A stretch of DNA of 64,000 bases, from assembly GCF_947495205.1 (NCBI RefSeq), contig NZ_CANLXV010000008.1:1-64000 (forward strand). The letters are read 5' to 3'. The position numbers were made by a program, and so were the translations under genes. Of this stretch, positions 16,282 through 25,537 are shown one piece after another. Under the pieces are notes generated by a model. That model worked only from the letters and a program-made list of their open reading frames with translations. It did not search any database and was not told where the DNA came from. The DNA comes from an uncultured Polaribacter sp. (GTDB lineage Bacteria > Bacteroidota > Bacteroidia > Flavobacteriales > Flavobacteriaceae). The stretch's first letter is position 1, and each line of letters starts with the position of its first letter.

Positions 16282-18591
16282 ATGGGATCATTAATGATTT
16301 GGATGCCTATTGCAATGGCAATTTTAGGTTTAATTTATATGTGGATTAAACAATCTTGGGTAATGAAACAAGATCCAGGAGACGGTAAAATGAAAGAGAT
16401 TTCAGATTACATTTACAAAGGTGCCCTTGCTTTTTTAAGCGCAGAATACAAATTACTAGCAGTTTTTGTATTATTGGTTAGTATTGCTTTAGCCATTGTC
16501 TCTTTTATAATACCAACTACCCATATTCTAATTGTAGTAGCCTTTATTTTTGGTGCTATTTTTTCTGCTTACGCAGGAAATATTGGTATGAAAATAGCCA
16601 CAAAAACTAACGTAAGAACAACACAGGCTGCCAAAACAAGCTTACCAAACGCCTTAAAAATATCTTTTGGTGGTGGTACAGTTATGGGTTTAGGAGTTGC
16701 TGGATTAGCTGTTTTAGGTCTAACTGCATTTTTTATCGCTTTTTTCCACTTTTTTATGGGAGGTGTTTGGACAAATACAATGGATATGACTATTGTTTTA
16801 GAAACACTAGCAGGTTTTTCTTTAGGTGCAGAGTCTATTGCTTTATTTGCTAGAGTTGGTGGTGGTATTTACACAAAAGCTGCAGATGTTGGTGCAGATT
16901 TAGTAGGTAAAGTAGAAGCTGGTATTCCCGAAGATGACCCAAGAAATCCTGCAACAATTGCAGACAATGTTGGTGATAATGTTGGTGACGTTGCTGGTAT
17001 GGGAGCAGATTTATTTGGCTCTTACGTAGCAACAGTTTTGGCAGCAATGGTTTTAGGAAACTATGTTATAAAAGATATGGGAGGAAGTATTTCTGACGCT
17101 TTTGGAGGAATTGGACCTATTTTATTACCAATGGCAATTGCAGGAGCAGGAATTATAATTTCTATCATTGGAACAATGTTGGTAAAAATAAACAATAATG
17201 ATGCAAAAGAGTCTCAAGTAATGGGCGCTCTAAACAAAGGAAACTGGACGTCTATTATATTAGTTGGTCTTTCTTGTTTTGGTTTGGTAACTTGGATGTT
17301 GCCTGAAACAATGAAAATGGAATTTTTTGGTGAAGGTTTGCAAGAAATTTCTTCTATGCGTGTTTTTTATGCCACTCTAGTTGGCTTGGTTGTAGGCGCA
17401 GTTATTTCATCAGTTACAGAATATTATACAGGTTTAGGAAAATCGCCTATTTTAAAAATAGTACAACAATCTTCTACAGGCGCAGGCACAAATATTATTG
17501 CAGGTTTGGCTACAGGCATGATTTCTACATTTCCATCTGTACTTTTGTTTGCAGGTGCAATTTGGGCCTCTTACGCTTTCGCTGGTTTTTACGGAGTTGC
17601 TTTAGCGGCTTCTGCAATGATGGCAACCACTGCTATGCAATTGGCAATTGATGCTTTTGGACCAATTTCTGACAATGCTGGTGGTATTGCAGAAATGAGC
17701 GAACAAGAACCAATTGTAAGAGAACGTACAGATATTTTAGATTCTGTAGGTAACACAACTGCTGCAACTGGTAAAGGTTTTGCCATTGCTTCTGCTGCAT
17801 TAACTTCTTTAGCTCTTTTTGCTGCTTATGTAACTTTTACAGGAATAGATGGAATTAATATTTTTAAAGCACCAGTTTTAGCCATGTTATTTGTTGGTGG
17901 AATGGTACCTGTAGTTTTTTCTGCTTTAGCAATGAACGCAGTTGGTAAAGCTGCGATGGAAATGGTACAAGAAGTACGTAGGCAATTTAAGGCAATTCCT
18001 GGTATTATGGAAGGTACAGGTAAACCTGAGTATGACAAATGTGTAGCAATTTCCACACAAGCATCCTTAAAAGAAATGATGCTACCAGGCTTGTTAACTA
18101 TCGGTTTTCCATTAATTATTGCATTTTTACCTTTAGCTTTTGGTATGGACAAACTAGCAATTGCAGAAATGTTAGGTGGCTATATGGCTGGCGTAACTGT
18201 TTCTGGAGTACTTTGGGCAATATTCCAAAACAATGCTGGTGGAGCTTGGGACAATGCTAAAAAATCTTTTGAAGCCGGTGTAGAAATTAATGGAGAAATG
18301 ACTTACAAAGGTTCAGATGCACATAAAGCTGCTGTAACTGGAGATACTGTTGGTGACCCTTTTAAAGACACTTCTGGACCATCTATGAACATATTAATTA
18401 AACTAACCTGTTTAATTGGTTTGGTAATTGCACCTATTTTAGGTGGCCATGCAGATAACAAAAAACATGGAGAAGACATTAAAAAAGAAATACAAATAAA
18501 AGAAACAAAACAGCTAGAGATAAAACTTGCTAAAATTCTAGAAAAGGAAAAAATAAATCAGCTTAGTAAAGCAAGTACTAAAAGCGATTAA
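16282..18591 (+). CDS. hppA: Membrane-bound, K+-dependent ion-translocating pyrophosphatase
   Basis: About 769 residues from the ATG at 16282; an upstream TTG at 16234 falls right behind the ppa terminator and is unlikely. This is a 16-helix pyrophosphatase that pumps Na+ and/or H+ with PPi energy. The PPi site is visible as [19 protein letters not shown] and in the C-terminal [15 protein letters not shown]. The motif [10 protein letters not shown] has Ala where K+-independent enzymes have Lys, so it should need K+. Na+ pumping is likely by analogy with other Bacteroidetes but cannot be decided here. A charged tail of about 40 residues ([20 protein letters not shown]) extends past the last helix. 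Confidence 0.94.
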   Translation: MGSLMIWMPIAMAILGLIYMWIKQSWVMKQDPGDGKMKEISDYIYKGALAFLSAEYKLLAVFVLLVSIALAIVSFIIPTTHILIVVAFIFGAIFSAYAGNIGMKIATKTNVRTTQAAKTSLPNALKISFGGGTVMGLGVAGLAVLGLTAFFIAFFHFFMGGVWTNTMDMTIVLETLAGFSLGAESIALFARVGGGIYTKAADVGADLVGKVEAGIPEDDPRNPATIADNVGDNVGDVAGMGADLFGSYVATVLAAMVLGNYVIKDMGGSISDAFGGIGPILLPMAIAGAGIIISIIGTMLVKINNNDAKESQVMGALNKGNWTSIILVGLSCFGLVTWMLPETMKMEFFGEGLQEISSMRVFYATLVGLVVGAVISSVTEYYTGLGKSPILKIVQQSSTGAGTNIIAGLATGMISTFPSVLLFAGAIWASYAFAGFYGVALAASAMMATTAMQLAIDAFGPISDNAGGIAEMSEQEPIVRERTDILDSVGNTTAATGKGFAIASAALTSLALFAAYVTFTGIDGINIFKAPVLAMLFVGGMVPVVFSALAMNAVGKAAMEMVQEVRRQFKAIPGIMEGTGKPEYDKCVAISTQASLKEMMLPGLLTIGFPLIIAFLPLAFGMDKLAIAEMLGGYMAGVTVSGVLWAIFQNNAGGAWDNAKKSFEAGVEINGEMTYKGSDAHKAAVTGDTVGDPFKDTSGPSMNILIKLTCLIGLVIAPILGGHADNKKHGEDIKKEIQIKETKQLEIKLAKILEKEKINQLSKASTKSD

Positions 18592-18633
18592 AAAACATAG
18601 CTAAATAATTTAAATAGTCTTTTCTAAACTTAC

Positions 18634-18669
18634 AAAGAAAGTCAAAACTTAATTGGTTTGGCTTTCTTT
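18634..18669. terminator. Terminator after hppA
   Basis: AAAGAAAGTCAAA (18634-18646) pairs with TTTGGCTTTCTTT (18657-18669) with one G-U pair. It lies between convergent transcription units. Confidence 0.75.
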
Positions 18670-18702
18670 ATTATAGAAGATCAAAAAAAATCTAATTATA
18701 AA

Positions 18703-18903
18703 CTATTTAAATATTTTCTTCAAAAGCATTAGAAAACCATATTTGCTAATATATTTTGCAAAATTACCCAGTAAAGCAATTGGTTTTAACTGCGCTTCAA
18801 AATCGCTTTTTACTATTTTTAATTCTTTTAAAGCAGCTTCCCTATCTTGTTTGTGTTTTTGTAAATCTAACGCTATTTCTTTAAAACTTTTATACTTTTT
18901 CAT
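18703..18903 (-). CDS. Small protein, DUF6327-like, in YtxH operon
   Basis: A 66-residue basic protein: a charged helix (KSFKEIALDLQKHKQDREAALKELKIVKSDFEAQL) followed by a short hydrophobic end (GFLMLLKKIF). It resembles DUF6327 small proteins that follow YtxH and holin-like genes in flavobacteria; this is from memory of the gene order. It starts 4 bp after the stop of the holin-like gene, so it is the third gene of that operon. Confidence 0.62.
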   Translation of the reverse strand: MKKYKSFKEIALDLQKHKQDREAALKELKIVKSDFEAQLKPIALLGNFAKYISKYGFLMLLKKIFK

Positions 18904-18907
18904 AGGT

Positions 18908-19261
18908 TTACTTTTTAAAGAATTTAGGAGCCATTTTAGTTATAATTATGGTGTCAATTTTTCTTCTGAATAGAAAAACACCAAAGCTAATTATAAGAAA
19001 TAAACCTCCAACTGCCAAATAGCCAAGTATTACGCTATTAAAAACATCACCCAAAAAAATTGCAAAAGCAATAGCTACAAACAGCAGACCAATTCCTAAA
19101 AAAGCACCTATAGCCAATAACTTTACAAGTGTACTTAAAGAGCGTGTTACACTCTGAAATATTTTTAATTTCCAATATTTATAAGAGGCATCTACATAAT
19201 CTTTTCCTTTATGTAAATTATCATCGGTATTCGCATTTTTTAAAGATTTAAATAACCCCAT
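18908..19261 (-). CDS. Holin-like DUF1469 membrane protein
   Basis: A 117-residue protein with a charged N-terminus and two transmembrane helices (about residues 45-70 and 78-97), separated by a short loop and ending in a basic tail. This is the layout of the Phage_holin_3_6/DUF1469 family, which is chromosomal and not evidence of a phage. Its role is unknown, possibly envelope stress. It is the middle gene of a three-gene operon. Confidence 0.75.
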   Translation of the reverse strand: MGLFKSLKNANTDDNLHKGKDYVDASYKYWKLKIFQSVTRSLSTLVKLLAIGAFLGIGLLFVAIAFAIFLGDVFNSVILGYLAVGGLFLIISFGVFLFRRKIDTIIITKMAPKFFKK

Positions 19262-19303
19262 AGCTTTTATTTCAGCAATTTTTAAAGTAATTTTTCTTAC
19301 GAA

Positions 19304-19660
19304 TTAAGAAACATTTTTTTGAAACTTCTTATTTTGTTCTTTCAGACGCTTTAATTTCATCTCTAAAGAATCAATAATATCTTCTGTTTTATAACTAACT
19401 TTAGAAATAATGTTTTCGAATTCTTTATCAAAGTTTTCTTTTTTAGAACTGTAAGATTTTGAGGTATCTTCTTTTAAATCTTTTACGGCTTCATTAATAT
19501 CATTAGATAATTCAGAAACAGCAATATCTATACCTTCTTTAGCAGATAAAGCCTCTTCTTTAATTTTTTTTCTAGTAACTTCTCCTTTATCGGGTGCAAA
19601 TAAAACGCCTAAACCTGCACCAACTATTGCTCCCAATACTATTCCTGATAAATTTTTCAT
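19304..19660 (-). CDS. YtxH domain-containing protein
   Basis: A 118-residue protein. Residues 1-25 are a glycine-rich membrane helix with the YtxH hallmark GAIVGAGLGVLFAPDKGEVTRKKI. The rest is a long charged helix, probably coiled coil (EGIDIAVSELSNDINEAVKDLKED and following). YtxH proteins are small general-stress proteins in other phyla. It is the first gene of the operon with the holin-like and DUF6327-like genes. Confidence 0.85.
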   Translation of the reverse strand: MKNLSGIVLGAIVGAGLGVLFAPDKGEVTRKKIKEEALSAKEGIDIAVSELSNDINEAVKDLKEDTSKSYSSKKENFDKEFENIISKVSYKTEDIIDSLEMKLKRLKEQNKKFQKNVS

Positions 19661-19753
19661 GAACTATTTTTTAATTTACAAATTACAAAACACACTTTTT
19701 GCGTATCTCAAAATATAAAAAACAAGAAGTGTGCCAATATTACGTAAAAGCCT

Positions 19754-20599
19754 TTAATGCAGTACAAAACAGATTTTATCTGTAGGTTTTTTTTGTGCTA
19801 ATTTACCCAAGCTATTTTCTTTAAGTTGCAAAATCCTTGGGTAACCGCCAGTAACCTGACAATCTTTCATTAACACAATTAATTTTCCAGAAGGCGTTAA
19901 TTGCACTGTTCCTGGTAAAACGGCAGATGTAACAATTCCGCTTAAAGTATTCTCTAACCGCTCATTTAATCGAAAGCCCATCCTATTGATATCATTAGAA
20001 ATAGAAAAATTTGCATTGCATAATTTGTGTTGTTGTTTTTCTGACAACAAATCGAATTCTGGCCCTTTGAAACAAATCAATTTATCATCTTCAAAGTAGT
20101 TTTTATTTACTTTTATTGATGCATTTAACGGGTTTCTTAAATGTATTTGTTCCTGAAACAGTAAAACATCTCCATTTTTCAATTGACTAGTTTTAGTAAT
20201 TTCTTTAAACATACTTCTAGACCCAAGTATTGTCTCAGATTGAAAACCACCAGCCACTGCAACATATGTTCTTGCTCCAAATTTGATAGTTCCAAAACTT
20301 AAAACATCATCTTTTTTAACATTAATTATTGCATTTAATTTTACAAGTTTTCCATTTATTTTGGCTGAAAAATCTGCCCCAGAAATACAAATTTGTGTTG
20401 CATTTATAAACTGAAAAACGGCGTTATTAAATGCAATTTCTAAAACAGCATTAGCCAAATTATTGTGTAATACATGGTTTGCTATGTTTGCTGCATAACT
20501 ATCCATTACGCCAGCAATTGGCATGCCAATATTAGCAAAACCAAACCTACCTTTATCTTGTATAGCACTATAAAAACCCGCTTTTAAAACCTTAATCAT
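19754..20599 (-). CDS. pxpC: 5-oxoprolinase subunit C (biotin-dependent carboxyltransferase-like)
   Basis: About 282 residues from the Met at 20599; an earlier Met at 20635 would lie deep inside pxpB. It belongs to the KipA/PxpC family. Visible motifs include DKGRFGFANIGMPIAGVMDSYAANIANHVL near the N-terminus, ICISGADFSAKING, and SGIVTSAVLPGTVQLTPSG with CQVTGGYPRI near the end. With PxpB and PxpA it forms the ATP-dependent 5-oxoprolinase that converts pyroglutamate to glutamate. The start overlaps the pxpB stop. Confidence 0.9.
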   Translation of the reverse strand: MIKVLKAGFYSAIQDKGRFGFANIGMPIAGVMDSYAANIANHVLHNNLANAVLEIAFNNAVFQFINATQICISGADFSAKINGKLVKLNAIINVKKDDVLSFGTIKFGARTYVAVAGGFQSETILGSRSMFKEITKTSQLKNGDVLLFQEQIHLRNPLNASIKVNKNYFEDDKLICFKGPEFDLLSEKQQHKLCNANFSISNDINRMGFRLNERLENTLSGIVTSAVLPGTVQLTPSGKLIVLMKDCQVTGGYPRILQLKENSLGKLAQKKPTDKICFVLH

Positions 20600-21323
20600 C
20601 ATATAAAGTTTTGGATAGTTTATATAAATTCTCATCCACTTCTTTTTTTAGAAGATGATATGCCGCCTTTGAAATGCTCGTAAACTTTACAAAATCTCCT
20701 GCTTTTGCAAAACAAGGTTGCTTGTTATTTATATTGAAGAAATTCACAGGACTTTTTCCTATAATTTGCCAACCACCAGAAGTTTCTGTTGGGTAAATTC
20801 CCGTTTGTTTGCCGCCAATTGCAACGGATCCTTTAGGTACTTTTAGCCTGGGATTTTCTTTTCTATTGAAATAAATTCTTTTGTCTAAACCTCCTAAATA
20901 TAGAAAGCCTGGTAAAAAACCAATAAAATGAATGTTATATATTTTTTCTGAGTGAATTTTTATAATTTCTGAAGTTTCTAATCCAGAATACTGCGCCATT
21001 TCTTGCAAATCTATACCAAATTCATTGTGATAGCAAACAGGAATTTCCCAAATATACTTTTGAATTTTTACAGATAAAAAAACAGCTTCATAGATTGTTT
21101 GTAGTTCTAAAACTATCTTTTCAAAATCTTTAATTTCTTCCTTAAAAACAATTGTTAGCGAAGTATAAGCTGCAATAATATCTAAAATATGCTCTTTTTT
21201 ATCTTTTAATATTTTATTTTGAAATCGTAAAATATCTTCAGAAACAGCAACACTTATCTCTGTGTCCCACGCTATTAAGATTGCTCTTTCGCCAAAGCGT
21301 TTATATGTTGGTTTATTTTGCAA
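20592..21323 (-). CDS. pxpB: 5-oxoprolinase subunit B (KipI-like)
   Basis: A 243-residue allophanate-hydrolase-subunit-1-like protein. The conserved core is IHFIGFLPGFLYLGGLD, then RLKVPKGSVAIGGKQTGIYPTETSGGWQIIGKSP, which is the family signature. In Bacillus the homologue KipI also inhibits a sporulation kinase, which is not relevant here. It overlaps pxpA by 11 bp, so the genes are translationally coupled. Confidence 0.92.
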   Translation of the reverse strand: MQNKPTYKRFGERAILIAWDTEISVAVSEDILRFQNKILKDKKEHILDIIAAYTSLTIVFKEEIKDFEKIVLELQTIYEAVFLSVKIQKYIWEIPVCYHNEFGIDLQEMAQYSGLETSEIIKIHSEKIYNIHFIGFLPGFLYLGGLDKRIYFNRKENPRLKVPKGSVAIGGKQTGIYPTETSGGWQIIGKSPVNFFNINNKQPCFAKAGDFVKFTSISKAAYHLLKKEVDENLYKLSKTLYDD

Positions 21324-22047
21324 GTGTTATCTTATTTCTAGTAAATTTTGCATGCAAATACTGTAAAACTTCTAATGAATTTTCATGATCTCCATGTATA
21401 CAAAAAGTGTCTGCTTTTATCAATTGTTTTTTACCGCTTATTGTTTTTACTTTTTGATGTTTAAGCATACAGAAAACATGATTAAAAACTTCTTCGGGAT
21501 TTTCAATTAAAGCATTTTCTTTACTTCTTGGCACCAAAGTTAAATCTGTATTATAATTTCTATCTGCAAAAGCTTCGTATTTAATTTTGATTTTATTTTT
21601 TAAAGCAACCTTCTCAATTTCAGAATTATAAGGAACATATAAAAAACAATTTTTTAGATATTTTTTTGTAATTCTGATAAATTTTTCAGCCTCACCGCTA
21701 TCTTTTGCAATTAAGTTATACAAAGCTCCATGTGGTTTTATGTGATGCATCTTTTGATTAAAGGTTGCCATTCTTTCCAAAAACAATTCTATCTGAAACA
21801 TTAAACTCTCCTCTAATGCTTCATTAGAAATTCGCAACACTTGTCTACCAAAGTTTTTAAAATCTGGAAAGCTAGGGTGTGCACCTAGTTTTACATTATT
21901 TTCTATTGCTAATTTAATTGTTTTATCAATTGAACTAGAACTCCCAAAATGCCCACCACAAGCAATGTTGCAAGAAGAAATAAAAGGAAATAAGAAATGT
22001 TCATTTACAATTCCTTCACCCACATCACAATTGATATCTATATTCAT
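21313..22047 (-). CDS. pxpA: 5-oxoprolinase subunit A (LamB/YcsF family)
   Basis: A 244-residue protein of the LamB/YcsF family. Recognisable motifs are MNIDINCDVGEG, ISSCNIACGGHFG, LGAHPSFPDFKNFGR and KPHGALYN. It is the catalytic partner of PxpBC in 5-oxoproline hydrolysis. The gene directly follows the Nramp-like permease gene (stop and start adjoin at 22047/22048), giving the order permease-pxpA-pxpB-pxpC. Confidence 0.93.
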   Translation of the reverse strand: MNIDINCDVGEGIVNEHFLFPFISSCNIACGGHFGSSSSIDKTIKLAIENNVKLGAHPSFPDFKNFGRQVLRISNEALEESLMFQIELFLERMATFNQKMHHIKPHGALYNLIAKDSGEAEKFIRITKKYLKNCFLYVPYNSEIEKVALKNKIKIKYEAFADRNYNTDLTLVPRSKENALIENPEEVFNHVFCMLKHQKVKTISGKKQLIKADTFCIHGDHENSLEVLQYLHAKFTRNKITLAK

Positions 22048-23274
22048 TTATAGAAAATTTAATACTTTTAAAACACCTTTTACACCTAAAAAAATAGCAA
22101 TTAGTAAAATTACAAATCCTAAAATATTTTGAGCTCTAGAGTTTACAAAATTACCTAAAACTGACTTTTTATTTACAATCCACAATAAAATTCCTGCAAT
22201 AATTGGTAATAACATACCATTTGCAACTTGTGCAAATTTTATAATTTCTATGGGTTTTATACCAATAGAAGAAAATAAAACGCCTAGAAAGAGAATAGAA
22301 ATCCAAACAAATCTAAATTTTTTAGATTTTAAATCTCCATGCCAACCCAAACAACCTTTTGCAACATAAGCTGCCGCCAAAGGTGCTGTAATTGCAGATG
22401 TTATTCCTGCAGCAAACAAACCTAAACCCATAAAATATTTTGCAAATTCGCCATACAAAGGCGCCAAACCTTTTGCCAACTCTGCTGCATTTGTAACTTC
22501 TGTTGTTTGTATAGCCGTTGCAGAAATTATAATTGCCATAGAAACCAAACCTCCTAAAATAATAGAAACCATGGTATCTTTTCTAGCAAATTTTAAATCT
22601 TCTTTTTTATGCCAACGTTCTTTTACCAAAGAAGCATGTAAAAATAAATTATAAGGCACTACAGTTGTGCCCACCAAACCAATAATAGTTAAAATACTTT
22701 TCTCTGGAAATTTAGGGATTAACATGCCATTTAAAACAGCTAAAACATTTGGTTTTGTAATAATTGCAGTTGCAAAAAACGACAAGCTCATCAACAAAAC
22801 TAAAATAATTAAAGCTCTTTCTAAAAACTTATAACTACCAATATATAATAGTATAAAGGCAATAAAACCAATTAAAAAACTCGTTAAATTCAATGACTTT
22901 TCTCCAAAAGAAAAACTATAATTTCCAAAAATACTTTCCAAACCTAAAATACCTCCACTTATATTTCCTGCTTCGTAAGAAGCGTTTCCTATAACAACAG
23001 CAGCTAAAATTAAAAAGGTTATCAACTGCTTTAAAAATGGAGTTTTTATTTCTTCTCTAATCACTGTAGATAATCCTTTTTGAGAAATAATACCCAATCT
23101 TGCCGCCATTTCTTGTAAAACAATGGTTGCTACAATAGACAATAACATTGCCCACAACAAGTTGAATCCGAAATTTACACCAGCCAAAGTGCAAAGCGTT
23201 ACCGTTCCTGGACCAATAAAAGCTGCTGCTACTAAAGTACCTGGGCCAATATTTTTGAAGTATTTTTTTAACAT
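22048..23274 (-). CDS. Nramp-like permease of the 5-oxoprolinase operon (YcsG type)
   Basis: A 408-residue protein with eleven or so helices of the Nramp fold. The first helix reads GPGT where metal-transporting Nramp proteins have DPGN (residues 21-24), and the sixth helix reads VVPYN in place of the MPH motif, so the Asp, Asn, Met and His associated with divalent metal transport are replaced. In Bacillus subtilis the related ycsG also lies beside ycsF and kipI/kipA. Because Nramp belongs to the APC superfamily of amino acid permeases, a 5-oxoproline or amino acid substrate is plausible (inference). It is the first gene of the operon. Confidence 0.85.
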   Translation of the reverse strand: MLKKYFKNIGPGTLVAAAFIGPGTVTLCTLAGVNFGFNLLWAMLLSIVATIVLQEMAARLGIISQKGLSTVIREEIKTPFLKQLITFLILAAVVIGNASYEAGNISGGILGLESIFGNYSFSFGEKSLNLTSFLIGFIAFILLYIGSYKFLERALIILVLLMSLSFFATAIITKPNVLAVLNGMLIPKFPEKSILTIIGLVGTTVVPYNLFLHASLVKERWHKKEDLKFARKDTMVSIILGGLVSMAIIISATAIQTTEVTNAAELAKGLAPLYGEFAKYFMGLGLFAAGITSAITAPLAAAYVAKGCLGWHGDLKSKKFRFVWISILFLGVLFSSIGIKPIEIIKFAQVANGMLLPIIAGILLWIVNKKSVLGNFVNSRAQNILGFVILLIAIFLGVKGVLKVLNFL

Positions 23275-23313
23275 TCATTATAAATTATTCAATAAATATA
23301 CTTCTAAAAATAA

Positions 23314-23338
23314 AAAACACCTCAAAATGAGGTGTTTT
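23314..23338. terminator. pckA terminator
   Basis: A perfect 11-bp stem AAAACACCTCA/TGAGGTGTTTT with a 3-nt loop. It lies downstream of pckA on the minus strand and just before the permease start. Confidence 0.85.
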
Positions 23339-23409
23339 ATTGTAGCAGTAATCAAAATAAATATTTCTAATGTTAAAGCAACATAAATAACTAATTTAGT
23401 TTATTGATT

Positions 23410-25020
23410 TTAATGAGAATAACGTTGTGGTCCACCTCTTCTAATATCTTCATTAGCAAATTCTTCAAATTGTTTAAAATTAAATCTAAACGCATTAGAT
23501 AGTTTAAACGCTTCTTTATAATAGGCTTCATCATCATTCCAAGTAGATCTTGGACTTAATAATTCTGTTGGTACTCCAGGACATGTCCTTGGTTGGGCAA
23601 CTCCAAATACAGAATGAATATGGTACTTTTCGTAAGTATAATCACCTAAACTGCCATCTAAAACTGCATTAATCATGGCTCTTGTATATTTTAATGGCAT
23701 TCTTCGTCCAACACCATATTTTCCTCCAGACCAACCTGTGTTTATCAACCAAACATTTACGCCTGCATCTTTCATTTTTTTACTTAACATTTCAGCATAT
23801 CTTGTAGGATGTAGAGGCATAAAAGGCGCACCAAAACACGCTGAAAAGCTTGGCACGGGTTCTGTAACTCCTGCCTCTGTTCCTGCCACTTTTGCTGTAT
23901 AACCAGAAATAAAATGATAGGCTGCTTGAGCTGGGGTTAATTTTGATATTGGTGGCAATACTCCAAATGCATCAGCTGTTAAAAAGAAAATATTTTTCGG
24001 GTTTTTACCTATTGAAGGTTCTTGTATATTATCAATATGATAAATTGGGTAACTAACTCTTGTATTTTGTGTAATAGAAGTGTCTGCGAAGTCTACATTA
24101 TTATTTGAATCTAAAACAACGTTTTCTAAAATTGCACCTTTTTTAATTGCTGCAAAAATTTCTGGTTCTTGTGCTGCAGATAAATTAATCACTTTTGCAT
24201 AACAACCTCCTTCAAAATTAAAAACGGTGTTTTCTGCAGTCCAACCATGTTCATCATCACCAATTAAACTTCTGTTTGGATCTGTAGAAAGCGTTGTTTT
24301 TCCTGTACCTGATAATCCAAAGAAAATAGCAGTATCTCCAGCTGTACCTACATTGGCTGAACAGTGCATTGGTAAAGTATTTTTATACATAGGTAAAATA
24401 AAATTCAATGCAGAAAAAATTCCTTTCTTAATTTCACCTGTATAGCCTGTACCACCAATTAAAGCGATTTTTTTACTAAAATTTAAAATTGCAAAGTTAT
24501 GTTGACGAGTACCATCAACAGCAGCATCTGCCATAAAACCTGGTGCATTGATTACAGTCCATTCAGGAGAAAAATTTTCTAACTCTTTATCTGTTGGACG
24601 TAAAAACATATTGTAAGCAAACATATTGCTCCATGGATACTCGTTTACAACTCTAATATTTAATTGGCAATTTTCATCTGCACAAGCATAACTGTCTCTT
24701 ACATAAATTTCTTTTTCAGATAAATAATCTGCAACTTTATTATATAATTGATCAAACTTTTCTTCTTCGAAAGGCAAATTAATCTCACTCCACCAAACTT
24801 CATCTTTGGTAATAGCATCTTTTACAATAAAACGATCTTTAGGTGAACGCCCTGTAAATTCTCCTGTATTAATAGCAATTGCTCCTGAAGAAGATACAAT
24901 ACCTTGTTTTTTATCTAAAATTTGTTGCTCTAATTCATCTGAAGTTAATTGATAATGAACATTTGCATTTTCGATTCCCAATTCGCTTAACAAAAGTGAA
25001 TTTATACTTAATTTAGTCAT
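23410..25020 (-). CDS. pckA: Phosphoenolpyruvate carboxykinase (ATP)
   Basis: A 536-residue ATP-dependent PEP carboxykinase that converts oxaloacetate to PEP and CO2 in gluconeogenesis. The kinase-1a P-loop GLSGTGKTT is at residues 235-243. RSPKDRFIV, LIGGTGYTGEIKKG and the Arg-rich substrate loop near RVSYPIYHI are also present. Length is typical. It is transcribed alone, with its own terminator. Confidence 0.97.
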   Translation of the reverse strand: MTKLSINSLLLSELGIENANVHYQLTSDELEQQILDKKQGIVSSSGAIAINTGEFTGRSPKDRFIVKDAITKDEVWWSEINLPFEEEKFDQLYNKVADYLSEKEIYVRDSYACADENCQLNIRVVNEYPWSNMFAYNMFLRPTDKELENFSPEWTVINAPGFMADAAVDGTRQHNFAILNFSKKIALIGGTGYTGEIKKGIFSALNFILPMYKNTLPMHCSANVGTAGDTAIFFGLSGTGKTTLSTDPNRSLIGDDEHGWTAENTVFNFEGGCYAKVINLSAAQEPEIFAAIKKGAILENVVLDSNNNVDFADTSITQNTRVSYPIYHIDNIQEPSIGKNPKNIFFLTADAFGVLPPISKLTPAQAAYHFISGYTAKVAGTEAGVTEPVPSFSACFGAPFMPLHPTRYAEMLSKKMKDAGVNVWLINTGWSGGKYGVGRRMPLKYTRAMINAVLDGSLGDYTYEKYHIHSVFGVAQPRTCPGVPTELLSPRSTWNDDEAYYKEAFKLSNAFRFNFKQFEEFANEDIRRGGPQRYSH

Positions 25021-25112
25021 AAAACTAATTTTAGGTTTTTACTTATCTTACCACAACTAAATTACATAAATTTTAAAAAATAAAGTAATTAATCTACTTT
25101 TTTATACAATTA

Positions 25113-25493
25113 CTAATTAAAGCTTTTTTTACTTGAAAAATATACAATCATTAAAATCCACCCGATTATAAAAAACAAACCACCAAGAGGTGTTATAAAC
25201 CAAATAGATTTTGCAGTAATACTTGTCAGTTGAATTAAATATATAGAGCCAGAAAAGCAAAAAACTCCCAAAAAGAATAAGTAACTAATATAATTTTTCT
25301 GCTTTAAAGAAAAGCCACTGAAAGTATTTACAAACAACAACACAATTACATGATACATTTGGTAACGTACCGCAGTTTCAAAACTTAATAACTGCGCAGC
25401 TGTAAGTGTTTCTTTTAAAGCATGCGCCCCAAAAGCACCCAAAATAATAGCTAACGCACCTAACAAACAAGTAATTATTAAATTTTTAATCAT
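25113..25493 (-). CDS. DUF423 membrane protein
   Basis: A 126-residue protein with four transmembrane helices. The N-terminal LGAFGAHALKETL and the middle YQMYHVIVLL are diagnostic of DUF423 (YgdD-like). Its function is unknown. It is 44 bp downstream of the methyltransferase gene on the same strand and may be cotranscribed. Confidence 0.88.
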   Translation of the reverse strand: MIKNLIITCLLGALAIILGAFGAHALKETLTAAQLLSFETAVRYQMYHVIVLLFVNTFSGFSLKQKNYISYLFFLGVFCFSGSIYLIQLTSITAKSIWFITPLGGLFFIIGWILMIVYFSSKKSFN

Positions 25494-25537
25494 AATAAAT
25501 TATTTTATCTACTAAATTAACAGAAAGGAATACAAAA

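Noticed and set aside
17826..18152. Antisense open frames inside hppA and other long genes (for example 9612-9959, 53666-53974)
   Set aside because: They mirror codon bias of the real gene on the other strand and show no family match or own promoter.
18908..19261. Prophage marker from the holin-like gene
   Set aside because: DUF1469 proteins are chromosomal; no other phage gene is near.
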